Shown: one piece after another, positions 14,359 through 22,359 of the stretch
Layout: every line of letters begins with the position of its first letter
Position numbering within the stretch: position 1 is the stretch's first letter
NCBI GenBank assembly: GCA_007571365.1
Contig: RKRN01000136.1
Span: 1-48,941, forward strand
From: Candidatus Latescibacterota bacterium
GTDB taxonomy: Bacteria > Latescibacterota > UBA2968 > UBA8231
Direction of reading: 5' to 3'
Length of the DNA: 48,941 nucleotides
Made by a program: the position numbers and the translations under genes
The notes under the pieces: generated by a model
Seen by the model: only the letters and a program-made list of their open reading frames with translations
What the model was told of the DNA's origin: nothing
Databases searched by the model: none

Positions 14359-16245
14359 ATGGCAGTCTCCCTAAAGGCGTGCGAATCGGTCCAGACCCCA
14401 CCTAAGTGGGCCCTGCTTCAGCGCCAGCTCTTCGACGCCATTGAGGATGCCGCTCCGCAGGCACTGGCGCGGTACACCCATCCCGATGGGCGCCTGCTCT
14501 GGCCCCCCAGTCCCGACTTCCACAGCATTGACGCGCTGGATGACTGCTACGAGAGCTTCCACAACTGGCCGCTCTTTTATCTGCTCGGCGGTAGCGACCA
14601 GTTCCTAGCCGACGCCCAGCGGGAATTCGACGTCATCAATGAGCAGATGAGCCAGCACGACACCGGACACGGCTACCCCATGGTGGTGCGGGAGTACCAG
14701 CCGGGCTACGACTGGTTCCATCAGGGAGAGGGCAACTACCTGTTCTACATGCTCTGTATGGCCGATCCAACCCACGCGACCAACATCGAGCGAGCCCGGC
14801 GCTTCGCCGGGCTGTTCCTCGGTGCGGACCCGGCAGTGCCCAACTACGACCCGGCACAGCGGATCATCCGCTGCGCGAGAAACGGCAGTAAGGGGCCAGC
14901 CTACTGGGCCTTTGACGAAGGTCCGCACTGGCCCTATGAGGGGTATAACCTGCCCTTCTACGACGTGCCGGGCTGCACCAATCACGCGGCCGTGCGCGGC
15001 CGTCCCGAGTTGGCCGAGCGGCTGGGCCGAGCCATGCGCGATCGCATGGGCCGCGGCGACGCCGTGGTCAACCTCCTAGCGACCACCCTAGGGACCAACG
15101 CCTATCTGCTGACGGCGGACGAGAAATACCGCGACTGGGTCCTGGAGTACACCGAGGCTTGGATGGAGCGCGCCGACGCCAACGGCGGCATCGTGCCCGA
15201 CAACGTCGGCCTCTCCGGCATCGTGGGCGAATACACCAACGGCAAGTGGTATGGGTCGAGCTACGGCTGGGCTTGGCCCCATGGTTGGCACAGCGTGGGG
15301 CAGGCCGTGGGGGTCGCCGCGCAGAACTGCGCCCTGTTGACGCGCCGACTGGAATACCTGGACTTTCCGCGGTCGCAGATCGACGTCCTCATCGCCCGCG
15401 GAATCGAGCGCGACGATCAGCTCTACGTGCCCCACAAGTACGGGGATCCCGGGCGGGTCAGTTACGAGCCGGGCGAGTGGATGTGGTACCCGATCCGGCA
15501 GGACGACGGCACGGCCCTGCAGCGGGACGGCTGGTTCGAGTTCATGCCTATGTACCCGTCCGACATCGCCCATCTGTGGTGCATGTCGATGGCCCGGTCC
15601 GATTCGCGGCGCTTCGAGCGAACCCGCAAGCGGTCGGGCGATCGGTTCGCCGTCAACTCGTGGCACCACACCAAGGATCAGGGCGGGCACGACTGGGGCT
15701 GGCTGGCTTACCTGCACGGCGAGTTCCCCGAGTATCCGCAGCGGATCCTCGAACACAATCTGGCCCAAGTGCAGGCGCGTCTCGACTTCATGGCGCAGGA
15801 CGAGCAGGACCCCGCCACCTATAACGACGCCTATTTCCAGCAGCGGAATCCCGTTACTTGTGAAGGCCTAGTGCAGCTTACCCTGGGCGCTCCTCTGCCG
15901 CACTACAATGGGGGCCTGTTGGTCGCACGGCTGCGCCACTTTGATCCTCAGCGGCGGCGTCCGGGGCTTCCGCCCGACGTGGCCGCGCTGGTATCGGGGC
16001 TGAGCGACGACCGGGCCGAACTGACCGTGGTGAACGTAAGCTCGACGGAACGCCGGGAGGTGCTTATTCAAGCGGGGGGCATGGGCGAGCATGAGTTCAC
16101 CGCAGTCGAGCTCAACGGGGCGTCCCAGCGCGTTCCGGTGAGCGACAAGACGTTCGCGCTGGTGCTGCCGCCGCGCACCCAAGCCCGACTCGGGCTGGGC
16201 ATGAAGCGCTTCGTCCACGAGCCGAGTCTGGCCCCGCCGTGGTGA
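14359..16245 (+). CDS. 628-residue protein, probably of six-hairpin glycosidase type
   Basis: 628 residues, no signal peptide. The first ~480 alternate helical pairs with Trp- and acidic-rich loops (YDWFHQGEGNYLFYMLCMAD, GWAWPHGWHSVGQAVG, HHTKDQGGHDWGWLAYLHGE), a style typical of (alpha/alpha)6-barrel glycoside hydrolases and lyases. The last ~110 form a small beta domain (ELTVVNVSSTERREVLIQAG). I cannot name a GH family. A GGAG precedes the ATG at 14359. Coupling with the DUF4432 gene suggests a role in breaking down a sugar polymer or oligosaccharide. Confidence 0.8.
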   Translation: MAVSLKACESVQTPPKWALLQRQLFDAIEDAAPQALARYTHPDGRLLWPPSPDFHSIDALDDCYESFHNWPLFYLLGGSDQFLADAQREFDVINEQMSQHDTGHGYPMVVREYQPGYDWFHQGEGNYLFYMLCMADPTHATNIERARRFAGLFLGADPAVPNYDPAQRIIRCARNGSKGPAYWAFDEGPHWPYEGYNLPFYDVPGCTNHAAVRGRPELAERLGRAMRDRMGRGDAVVNLLATTLGTNAYLLTADEKYRDWVLEYTEAWMERADANGGIVPDNVGLSGIVGEYTNGKWYGSSYGWAWPHGWHSVGQAVGVAAQNCALLTRRLEYLDFPRSQIDVLIARGIERDDQLYVPHKYGDPGRVSYEPGEWMWYPIRQDDGTALQRDGWFEFMPMYPSDIAHLWCMSMARSDSRRFERTRKRSGDRFAVNSWHHTKDQGGHDWGWLAYLHGEFPEYPQRILEHNLAQVQARLDFMAQDEQDPATYNDAYFQQRNPVTCEGLVQLTLGAPLPHYNGGLLVARLRHFDPQRRRPGLPPDVAALVSGLSDDRAELTVVNVSSTERREVLIQAGGMGEHEFTAVELNGASQRVPVSDKTFALVLPPRTQARLGLGMKRFVHEPSLAPPW

Positions 16246-16315
16246 AAGTATCGCGTCTCCCGGCCGAGGCTTTTTGCAGAAAGACTTTCGGATGGTTTTG
16301 CCCACCAACTAAGCC

Positions 16316-17224
16316 CTACAGTTCGGCCGTCCATTCCTCATACGCCCGCCGCACCGCTTCCCGATCGACGAACGGTCGATACAGGAGCCGTGCCCGGTAG
16401 CGGTAGGTCCGGCCGACCTGCGGGGCGCGGATGACGTACTGCCAATCCCAAGCCGGGCTGTGCGGGTCCGGTCGGCCGCGCTCGTCCCGGATGAAGTTCC
16501 ACAAGGCGAAGCGGATGGGCTCCTCCTGATCGAACATCATCGCGTAAGCCATCCGGTCGCCGCCGCTCGACAGGTCGCCATCGCCGTCGGCCAGGCCGTA
16601 GTAGAACGGCAGGCGGAAGCGCTTGTGGGGATCTTCGACGATGTTGAGGGTTTCGGCCCCTCCTTCGTACGGGAGCGGATCGACCGCGGCATGGGCGACG
16701 GTGCCGGTCTCGAAGCGGCCGTCCGGCAGGTCTTCGCCAAAGCGGAGCCAGCCTTCCTCCCCTTGGCAGGTCCCGTAGAAATGAATCGCCCGGCCGCAGG
16801 TGCGGTTCATATAGGAAGCCCACATAAAGGCGACGTACCCGAGCGGGGCGCATCGTTGGTCGGTCAGGCGGGCGGTGAACTCCATATCGACGCAGTCCGG
16901 CCCGAGACAGTAGCGCATCGCGCTCTCGATCCCCCAAGAGGAGTCCGCGGCCGGGTGGCGGACCGCTGCTTCGCCGGGAGCATGGGAGCAGAGGAGGCAG
17001 CGGTCCTTGCGGGGCGTAAACATCGAGCGGGCGGCGTCGGCCACCGCGCCGTTCATGATATGCTCAAAATTGAGACCGACCGCGTCGCCCCGGTAGAGGC
17101 TCTGGTCCGGGTAGCTCAGATGGCACAGGGGGTTGAAGCCACTCCCCTGGCGGTCGGCATTGGCCTCGTTGTCGAGGAGGAGGCCCCGGAAGGAGCCGCC
17201 GCTCAGTCCGATTGTCGCGGCCAT
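16316..17224 (-). CDS. Unknown protein, perhaps carbohydrate-active
   Basis: 302 residues, no signal peptide, opposite in direction to its neighbours. It looks like a beta-rich protein with many aromatic and His residues (FNPLCHLSYPDQSLYRGD, VAFMWASYMNRTCGRAIHFY, FRLPFYYGLADGDGDLSSGG). The strand choice is supported by a GAGGGG upstream of the ATG at 17224 and by natural protein composition; the overlapping plus-strand frame is Arg/Ala/Gly-rich noise. Convergence with the 628-residue gene suggests, without proof, shared sugar metabolism. Family not recognised. Confidence 0.65.
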   Translation of the reverse strand: MAATIGLSGGSFRGLLLDNEANADRQGSGFNPLCHLSYPDQSLYRGDAVGLNFEHIMNGAVADAARSMFTPRKDRCLLCSHAPGEAAVRHPAADSSWGIESAMRYCLGPDCVDMEFTARLTDQRCAPLGYVAFMWASYMNRTCGRAIHFYGTCQGEEGWLRFGEDLPDGRFETGTVAHAAVDPLPYEGGAETLNIVEDPHKRFRLPFYYGLADGDGDLSSGGDRMAYAMMFDQEEPIRFALWNFIRDERGRPDPHSPAWDWQYVIRAPQVGRTYRYRARLLYRPFVDREAVRRAYEEWTAEL

Positions 17225-17575
17225 GCCGCTGTTCCCCTCATCTCAAACTTCATCGGTCTGCTCCATTTGTGGATCTCAGCGCCGCGCCCCTTCCGGTCGC
17301 CGGCTGGAATCGCTTATACTAGAGATCGGCCTTGGGCGCGTCAATCCGTCTGCTCGCTAGCCGACCGAACCGACTTGGTCGACAATCCCGACGAAACGGC
17401 CCGGCCGGAGGTGTTGGGATTGGTGCCCGATAGCTATATTTGGGCGACGACGTGGCCACCCGTCAACGCGCAGGCGTCCACTCCCCCGACTCCAGCCCAC
17501 CTCGCACCGCTTGCGGGGATTCACCGCCGCCGCGTCGCCTCCGAGCAACCCCGGGCCTCAACGAAAGACTGCGCG
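17225..17575. other. Divergent intergenic region upstream of the envelope cluster
   Basis: About 350 bp without a believable gene. A TATACT at 17315-17320 is the best -10-like element for the rightward cluster, but no good -35 goes with it. No strong hairpin seen. It should hold promoters for both the 302-residue gene and the TPR lipoprotein. Confidence 0.4.
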
Positions 17576-19102
17576 ATGCATTCGACGTACGCAGCTTTGT
17601 TTTGCCGCACCGCCGCGGCCCTAATGACGATCTGGCTGGGCGCGTGCCAACCGGCACCGGACCCAGAGAGAGACCGGCTGCAAACGCTCGGGCACACCTA
17701 TTTCCACCAAGCCCGGTACCGCGATGCACTCGCCGCGTACCAGCAGGCCGTGGCCTTGGACTCCCTCGCCGCGGAAGCCCACTGCCATCTAGCTACGGCC
17801 TACATGAAACTGGGTCGCCGGGATTCGGCTGAGACCGCGTATCTGGTCGCCATTCGCCTAGATTCGAGCCTTGTTCTGGCCTACCACAATCTGGCCGTGG
17901 CCTACGGAGAAGCGGGACGCTACCAGCAGGCCACGGCCCTGCTGGAAGAGGCCGTGCGCATCAATCCGGGCGCGGCTCCCTCGTACCGTCTGCTGGCCGG
18001 TCTGCACCAAGAGCAGGGGGCGTACGACCGAGCTGAGGCGGCCCTAGTGCGGGCCGTGGCGGCCGATTCGACCGATGCTGAGGCCCTGTGGACCCTAGGC
18101 CGGCTCCTCCGGCTGCGGGGACGCCGGGCAGAATCCGAGGAACTGTTGACGTGCGCTGTCAGGTTCGATCCCGGCAACAAAGAAGCCCACCGCGAACTCG
18201 GAATGCTCTATACCTACGCCGAGCGCTACGACGAGGCCGAGGGAATGCTGCGCCGGGCTCTCGAGATTGACCCGGCCTATCCCGAGGCCTACTACAACCT
18301 GGCCAGTCTCTACTCCGCCCAAGGGCGCGTGGAGCAAGCTCAGATACTGCTCGACCGCTTTGCCGAGCTGAACCGGCGAGCCACCCAAGTGCGAGCCTTA
18401 GAAAAACAGGTGCATCAGGCCAGCGGCGACCTGAACTCCTATCTGGCGGCGGGGCGCTCCTACGGCGCACTCGGCCAGTGGGAGCAGGCCAGCGGAATGT
18501 ACCGGGCGGTCCTAGAGCACCAGCCCGGGCATGTCAGGGCGCTCGCGGGATTGAGCCATGCCCACCTGAATCAGGGCAACTTGAATGAGGCGGTGGCACT
18601 GGCCCGCCGGGTGATCGCCCGTGCCCCGGGTCGGCGCGAGGCCCGTGAGGCCCACTTCACCATCGGCTATGTAGAGACCATGGGTGGGCGTCTGGACCAA
18701 GCCCGTCGGTCCTTCGAGCAGGCCCTGCAAGTAGACGCGACTTTTGCCAAAGCCCACCACGCCCTAGGCAACGTGGGGCTGCTCCAGGGACGCCTAGACC
18801 AAGCCGAGCAGGCCTACAAGGCAGCGATCCGCCACCGACCGGATTGGGTCGAGCCCCGCCTGAGCCTCGGACAGTACTACCTCCGCCAGCAGGCCTACGA
18901 TCCGGCGATCGCGGCGTTTAAGGCCGTGGAGAGGTTGGACGCCACCAACGCGAAGGCCCACTACGCGCTCGGGAAGGCCTACGAACAAACGGGCCAAATG
19001 GATGCGGCACTGCGGGCCTATCGGCTGGCGGTTGCCCACGGGTGGGGAGATGCTCGTCAGCTTGCGGCGATAGAAGCACGCCTAGCACAACTTGTCCCCT
19101 AG
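17576..19102 (+). CDS. TPR lipoprotein, first gene of the envelope cluster
   Basis: 508 residues. A lipoprotein signal peptide ends in the lipobox LGAC (Cys24), so it is membrane-anchored and faces the periplasm or cell surface. From about residue 35 it is built of some thirteen tetratricopeptide repeats (34 residues; typical units AEAHCHLATAYMKLGRRDSA and PEAYYNLASLYSAQGRVEQA). TPR lipoproteins serve as scaffolds in outer-membrane assembly and secretion systems. The open frame continues far upstream (to 16460), but that part is antisense to the 302-residue gene and lacks protein character, so I start at the ATG that opens the signal peptide. Ribosome site weak. About 200 bp separate it from the next gene. 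Confidence 0.88.
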   Translation: MHSTYAALFCRTAAALMTIWLGACQPAPDPERDRLQTLGHTYFHQARYRDALAAYQQAVALDSLAAEAHCHLATAYMKLGRRDSAETAYLVAIRLDSSLVLAYHNLAVAYGEAGRYQQATALLEEAVRINPGAAPSYRLLAGLHQEQGAYDRAEAALVRAVAADSTDAEALWTLGRLLRLRGRRAESEELLTCAVRFDPGNKEAHRELGMLYTYAERYDEAEGMLRRALEIDPAYPEAYYNLASLYSAQGRVEQAQILLDRFAELNRRATQVRALEKQVHQASGDLNSYLAAGRSYGALGQWEQASGMYRAVLEHQPGHVRALAGLSHAHLNQGNLNEAVALARRVIARAPGRREAREAHFTIGYVETMGGRLDQARRSFEQALQVDATFAKAHHALGNVGLLQGRLDQAEQAYKAAIRHRPDWVEPRLSLGQYYLRQQAYDPAIAAFKAVERLDATNAKAHYALGKAYEQTGQMDAALRAYRLAVAHGWGDARQLAAIEARLAQLVP

Positions 19103-19308
19103 CGAGTGTGGTCGGTCTTGGTTTTTTTGGTTGCATTGTTCAAAGGCCAACGCATACATTACCCTAACCTTGTGGCGAAAAGAAGTGAGTGAACGACACA
19201 CATATCGCGGTCGATACCAACTGATCTACGATATTCTCCCTACAACCCGATTCCCGTAACCCCAGAGTGCCTGGGGTCAGGGGATCAGCATCGTGGAGGT
19301 TCTACATA

Positions 19309-20211
19309 ATGAAGAAGACTATGCTTATTGCCCTCTACTTAACCGTGAGCGTTGCCTTTTCCGCTTGGAGCCATGTGCCAGAGGGCCAAGTTTTGCTCGC
19401 GTTCCAGTTCCCGGCGGGTGCCGAGCCGACCCTAGACGGCGATTTGTCCGAGTGGGCCGTGGTTCCCGAGGACTACTGGATCGGGCCAGAGTACTACACG
19501 TCCACGACGGGCGAGAAGTGGACAGACCTATCCAGTCTGAACAGCAAGATCATCGTCGGTTATAGCGCAAGCACCGACCGGCTCTATATGCACTACGAGT
19601 TGTTCGACAACTTCCGCAAGCGGGACGTCTCCGGTATTGAAAGTAGCCCTCCCCCCTTACCCGACACCATCGAACTAAGCGTTGACGGGGACCACGGCGG
19701 TGAACGCAGCTGGGCGGACGAACCCGAAGATCGCGGGCGCTTCGCCCAAAACATCCACTTCCGCCTCCCGGATATCGATCCGACCTCGGTGAACAATGAG
19801 GAGACAGCGTGGTACTGGTTCTGGCATAGCCAAGCTACTTGGGCCGGCAACCCGCCGTACGCTGACCAGGGCTACACGTCGGATTCCGCCGTGCTCAACG
19901 CCGCCGACGTCTCCAGCTATGCAGAGTGGATGATGACGTTGTGGGACAACCTGCAGTGGGATGACCCGGACGGCAGTGAGGTCCACGACTTTGTAGAAGG
20001 CGAGATCATCGGTCTGAACTGGATGATCGGCGACTATGACAGTATGGAAGATAACACGGCCGTACAGTACGTCCTGAATGGCGAGGGAACCTACTGGGAA
20101 ACCGCCGCGGTAGCCACCGATTTCCTGCTGGCTCCGTTGGAGGATGTCGATTTTGGCACCGCGGTTGAAGCCGAAAGCTGGGGCCGTATCAAAGCTGCGT
20201 TCGGGCAGTAA
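19309..20211 (+). CDS. Secreted CBM9-like protein
   Basis: 300 residues. MKKTMLIALYLTVSVAFSAW is a signal peptide, with cleavage expected after AWS. The mature protein opens with LDGDLSEWAVVPEDYW and IIVGYSASTDRLYMHYELFD, the pattern of CBM9-like/DOMON sugar-binding domains (D-G-x-x-x-x-W followed by a strand of Y/W residues). The remainder is acidic and aromatic (TAWYWFWHSQATWAGNPPY). The ATG at 19309 has GGAGG ten bases upstream. A perfect hairpin follows the stop, so this gene may be produced at a higher level than the downstream genes. It is probably a surface or periplasmic carbohydrate-binding component. Confidence 0.8.
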   Translation: MKKTMLIALYLTVSVAFSAWSHVPEGQVLLAFQFPAGAEPTLDGDLSEWAVVPEDYWIGPEYYTSTTGEKWTDLSSLNSKIIVGYSASTDRLYMHYELFDNFRKRDVSGIESSPPPLPDTIELSVDGDHGGERSWADEPEDRGRFAQNIHFRLPDIDPTSVNNEETAWYWFWHSQATWAGNPPYADQGYTSDSAVLNAADVSSYAEWMMTLWDNLQWDDPDGSEVHDFVEGEIIGLNWMIGDYDSMEDNTAVQYVLNGEGTYWETAAVATDFLLAPLEDVDFGTAVEAESWGRIKAAFGQ

Positions 20212-20265
20212 CTGGCGGCGAGTACGTTCGCTACTAACGGTCCGAGCTCCACAGCGCGAACCGTC

Positions 20266-20313
20266 TTGTCGGGGAAGGGGGGATGTGGTCTCACATCCCC
20301 CCTTCCCCGATAA
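20266..20313 (+). terminator. Long perfect stem-loop between cluster genes
   Basis: 20270-20287 and 20292-20309 are perfect 18-bp reverse complements with a four-base loop, extended by four further pairs (one G-U) to 20266-20313. No U-run follows, so it may act as a partial or factor-dependent terminator, an mRNA stabiliser, or be a palindromic intergenic repeat. It separates the CBM9-like gene from the discoidin-like trio. Confidence 0.6.
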
Positions 20314-20365
20314 TCAGCCCAACAATATACGCGAGTTAGGCCCACACACGACAACAGGGGCTATC

Positions 20366-22330
20366 TTGGCAAAAGCGCGATTGGCAGGTTTGCTCTTGTG
20401 CTTGGTGGCGGGCGCGGGAATGTGGCGTCCGGCAGAGGCGGTCAAAATCTACCGGCTGGGCGGCGATGACTACGCGAGCTTTCCCCTGTCCCCAGAGGTG
20501 GCGTCCGGCAGCGTCGAGTTTGAGCAGTTGAACTGGGCCGACGTAGAGCCCGCCCAGGCCGGCGACTTCGACAGCGTCGACCTAGACGGAGTGCTGGCAC
20601 CCTACTACTACGGCAGCGACGAGAGCCTCCTAGCCACAGTGGCGGAACGGGGCGGTTTCCTGATGACCGAGCGCTACTCGGGCTATGGCCGCGATCCGAC
20701 CCTCGACGTGGTCGCGGATGGGGACTTGACCACCTTCTTCTTAGAGCACAATGCGTCGCTATCGGATTACAGCCCGGGTGGCGGTATCACCGGCTTCACC
20801 CTGTACTTCGACTTGGGCGGCCTGTTTCCGGTGAACCGGGTGCGAGTGTCGCCGCGTATCGGCTCCCCGCACTACATCGAGCACATCGCCATCGCCACTG
20901 GTAGTGGCGAACCCCACGGTGGAACGCCGAACCGGTCGCATCTCGCATTCCAGCGCAAGCTCGTCGGTACGAAACTCGACTTCAATCTGGTGGCGGAGAT
21001 CACGGAGAACAAGAGCCCGGTAGTGGAGCTCCCCCTAGACCGGACGCCGGTGCGACAGCTAGCCCTGTGGGTCGACCCGTTTCAGCGGCAGGCGTGGGAG
21101 ATCGCCGAGGTGGAGGTGTTCGCCGAAGGGTATGTGCCGTTCGCTAGCTATACCTCGAACACCATTCCGCTAGGTGCCCCCTCCAGCTTGGGCTGGGTGC
21201 GCTGGTCGGGCCGCCAAGACGAGTCGGCCCGGGTATCGATCCGCAGTCATGGCGGCGACGACCCCGAGCCGTCCCGGTACTGGCGGCGAACCTTCCGGGG
21301 CGACGAGCAGGTCCCGTATGGGGCGGACGGATCGCCGCTGACCCGGGCCCGGTATGGCAAGCTAAAGGAAAAAGAGAAAGGCCGCATCACCCACGACGCG
21401 GCAAACTGGGACCTGTGGTCGGCACCCTATTCGTTCAGCGACAGTTTGGGGGTGCCGATGGTGGCACCGCGGCCGCGCAACTACGTGCAGTTTTCAATTG
21501 ACTTCGCCAGTGATTTTCTCGATGGGGGGCAGGTGAACTTCCTCGAATTCGCGGTCTCGTCGCCGCCAGCGGCGACTGATCTGGTGGCAGAGGTGGATCC
21601 GTGGCAGGCCGAGGCTTCGGAGCTGACCGAGTTCACGTACGCGATGCGGCCCACCTTGTCGCTGCAGGATCGGGGTTTCGACAGCCTCGAGCTGCGCTTT
21701 CAGGGAGGCCGGGTGGCGGAGGTGGTCGAGGTCGAAGTGGCGGGAGCGGCGGTGGCCTTCGCGGAGGTGGACAGCCTGCGCACCGCGGACCGGGTGGTGG
21801 TGAACTTTCCGCGGCTGGAAGTGAACCAGAGCGGCGAGTTGCTGCAGGTTCGGCTGCGGGGCGAGGCGTATCGGTACGCGGCGACCTTCCAGGGGCGCAT
21901 TTTCGACAGCCGAGCACCGGCCGAGGTCTGGCAACCGGTGCGGGGCGGCGATGCGACCAACGCGCTAGACGGCAACCGTCTGTCGGTCGAGACGCTGGCG
22001 CTGGGCGCGTCGATTGTGGGAGGGCTACGGGCCGAGCCGGCCGCGTTTACGCCCAACGGAGACGGGATCAACGACGCGGTGGCGATTCAGTACGACCTGC
22101 TGAAGTTGACCGAGGACCGGCGAGTGGAGGTGGGGGTGTGGAATCTGTCGGGCCGGTTGGTGCGAGAGGTGTATGTGGGCCGGAACCATTCGGGTCAGTA
22201 CATTCAGCCTTGGGACGGCCGCGACAGCGTCGGCCAGCTAGTTCCGCCGGGGCTCTATGTGTGCCAAGTCGCAGTCGATCGCGAAGGCGGCCGCGACAGC
22301 GAAACTCGCCTGATCGCGGTGGCGTATTGA
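20366..22330 (+). CDS. Secreted discoidin-like protein with FlgD/Ig tail, paralogue 1
   Basis: About 654 residues from the TTG at 20366 (AGGGG five bases upstream), which directly opens a signal peptide (LAKARLAGLLLCLVAGAGM to PAEA). The open frame runs back to 20144, but that part overlaps the previous gene and the hairpin. The layout is an F5/8-type (discoidin) galactose-binding-like region at about 100-260 (VADGDLTTFFLEH, LYFDLGGLFPVNRVRVSPRI); a middle beta region with WDLWSAPYSF and PRPRNYVQFSIDF; an Ig-like strand set around EFTYAMRPTLSL; and a C-terminal FlgD_ig domain (TPNGDGINDAVAIQYDL, WDGRDSVGQLVPPGLYV) ending in AVAY-stop. Such tails often serve outer-membrane export or anchoring. 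First of three tandem paralogues. Confidence 0.85.
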   Translation: MAKARLAGLLLCLVAGAGMWRPAEAVKIYRLGGDDYASFPLSPEVASGSVEFEQLNWADVEPAQAGDFDSVDLDGVLAPYYYGSDESLLATVAERGGFLMTERYSGYGRDPTLDVVADGDLTTFFLEHNASLSDYSPGGGITGFTLYFDLGGLFPVNRVRVSPRIGSPHYIEHIAIATGSGEPHGGTPNRSHLAFQRKLVGTKLDFNLVAEITENKSPVVELPLDRTPVRQLALWVDPFQRQAWEIAEVEVFAEGYVPFASYTSNTIPLGAPSSLGWVRWSGRQDESARVSIRSHGGDDPEPSRYWRRTFRGDEQVPYGADGSPLTRARYGKLKEKEKGRITHDAANWDLWSAPYSFSDSLGVPMVAPRPRNYVQFSIDFASDFLDGGQVNFLEFAVSSPPAATDLVAEVDPWQAEASELTEFTYAMRPTLSLQDRGFDSLELRFQGGRVAEVVEVEVAGAAVAFAEVDSLRTADRVVVNFPRLEVNQSGELLQVRLRGEAYRYAATFQGRIFDSRAPAEVWQPVRGGDATNALDGNRLSVETLALGASIVGGLRAEPAAFTPNGDGINDAVAIQYDLLKLTEDRRVEVGVWNLSGRLVREVYVGRNHSGQYIQPWDGRDSVGQLVPPGLYVCQVAVDREGGRDSETRLIAVAY

Positions 22331-22359
22331 GTGCCCAGCAGCAACAGAAGTGTGGCCAC

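Noticed and set aside
16460-17575. Upstream half of an 880-codon plus-strand open frame leading into the TPR gene
   Set aside because: It is antisense to the 302-residue gene and then crosses intergenic DNA; the lipoprotein signal at 17576 marks the true start.
20144-20365. In-frame extension before discoidin-like paralogue 1
   Set aside because: It overlaps the CBM9-like gene and encodes the hairpin region; the signal peptide begins at the TTG at 20366.
21601-22359. Long in-frame extension before discoidin-like paralogue 2
   Set aside because: Gly/Arg-rich shadow of paralogue 1 in another frame; a signal peptide begins at 22360.
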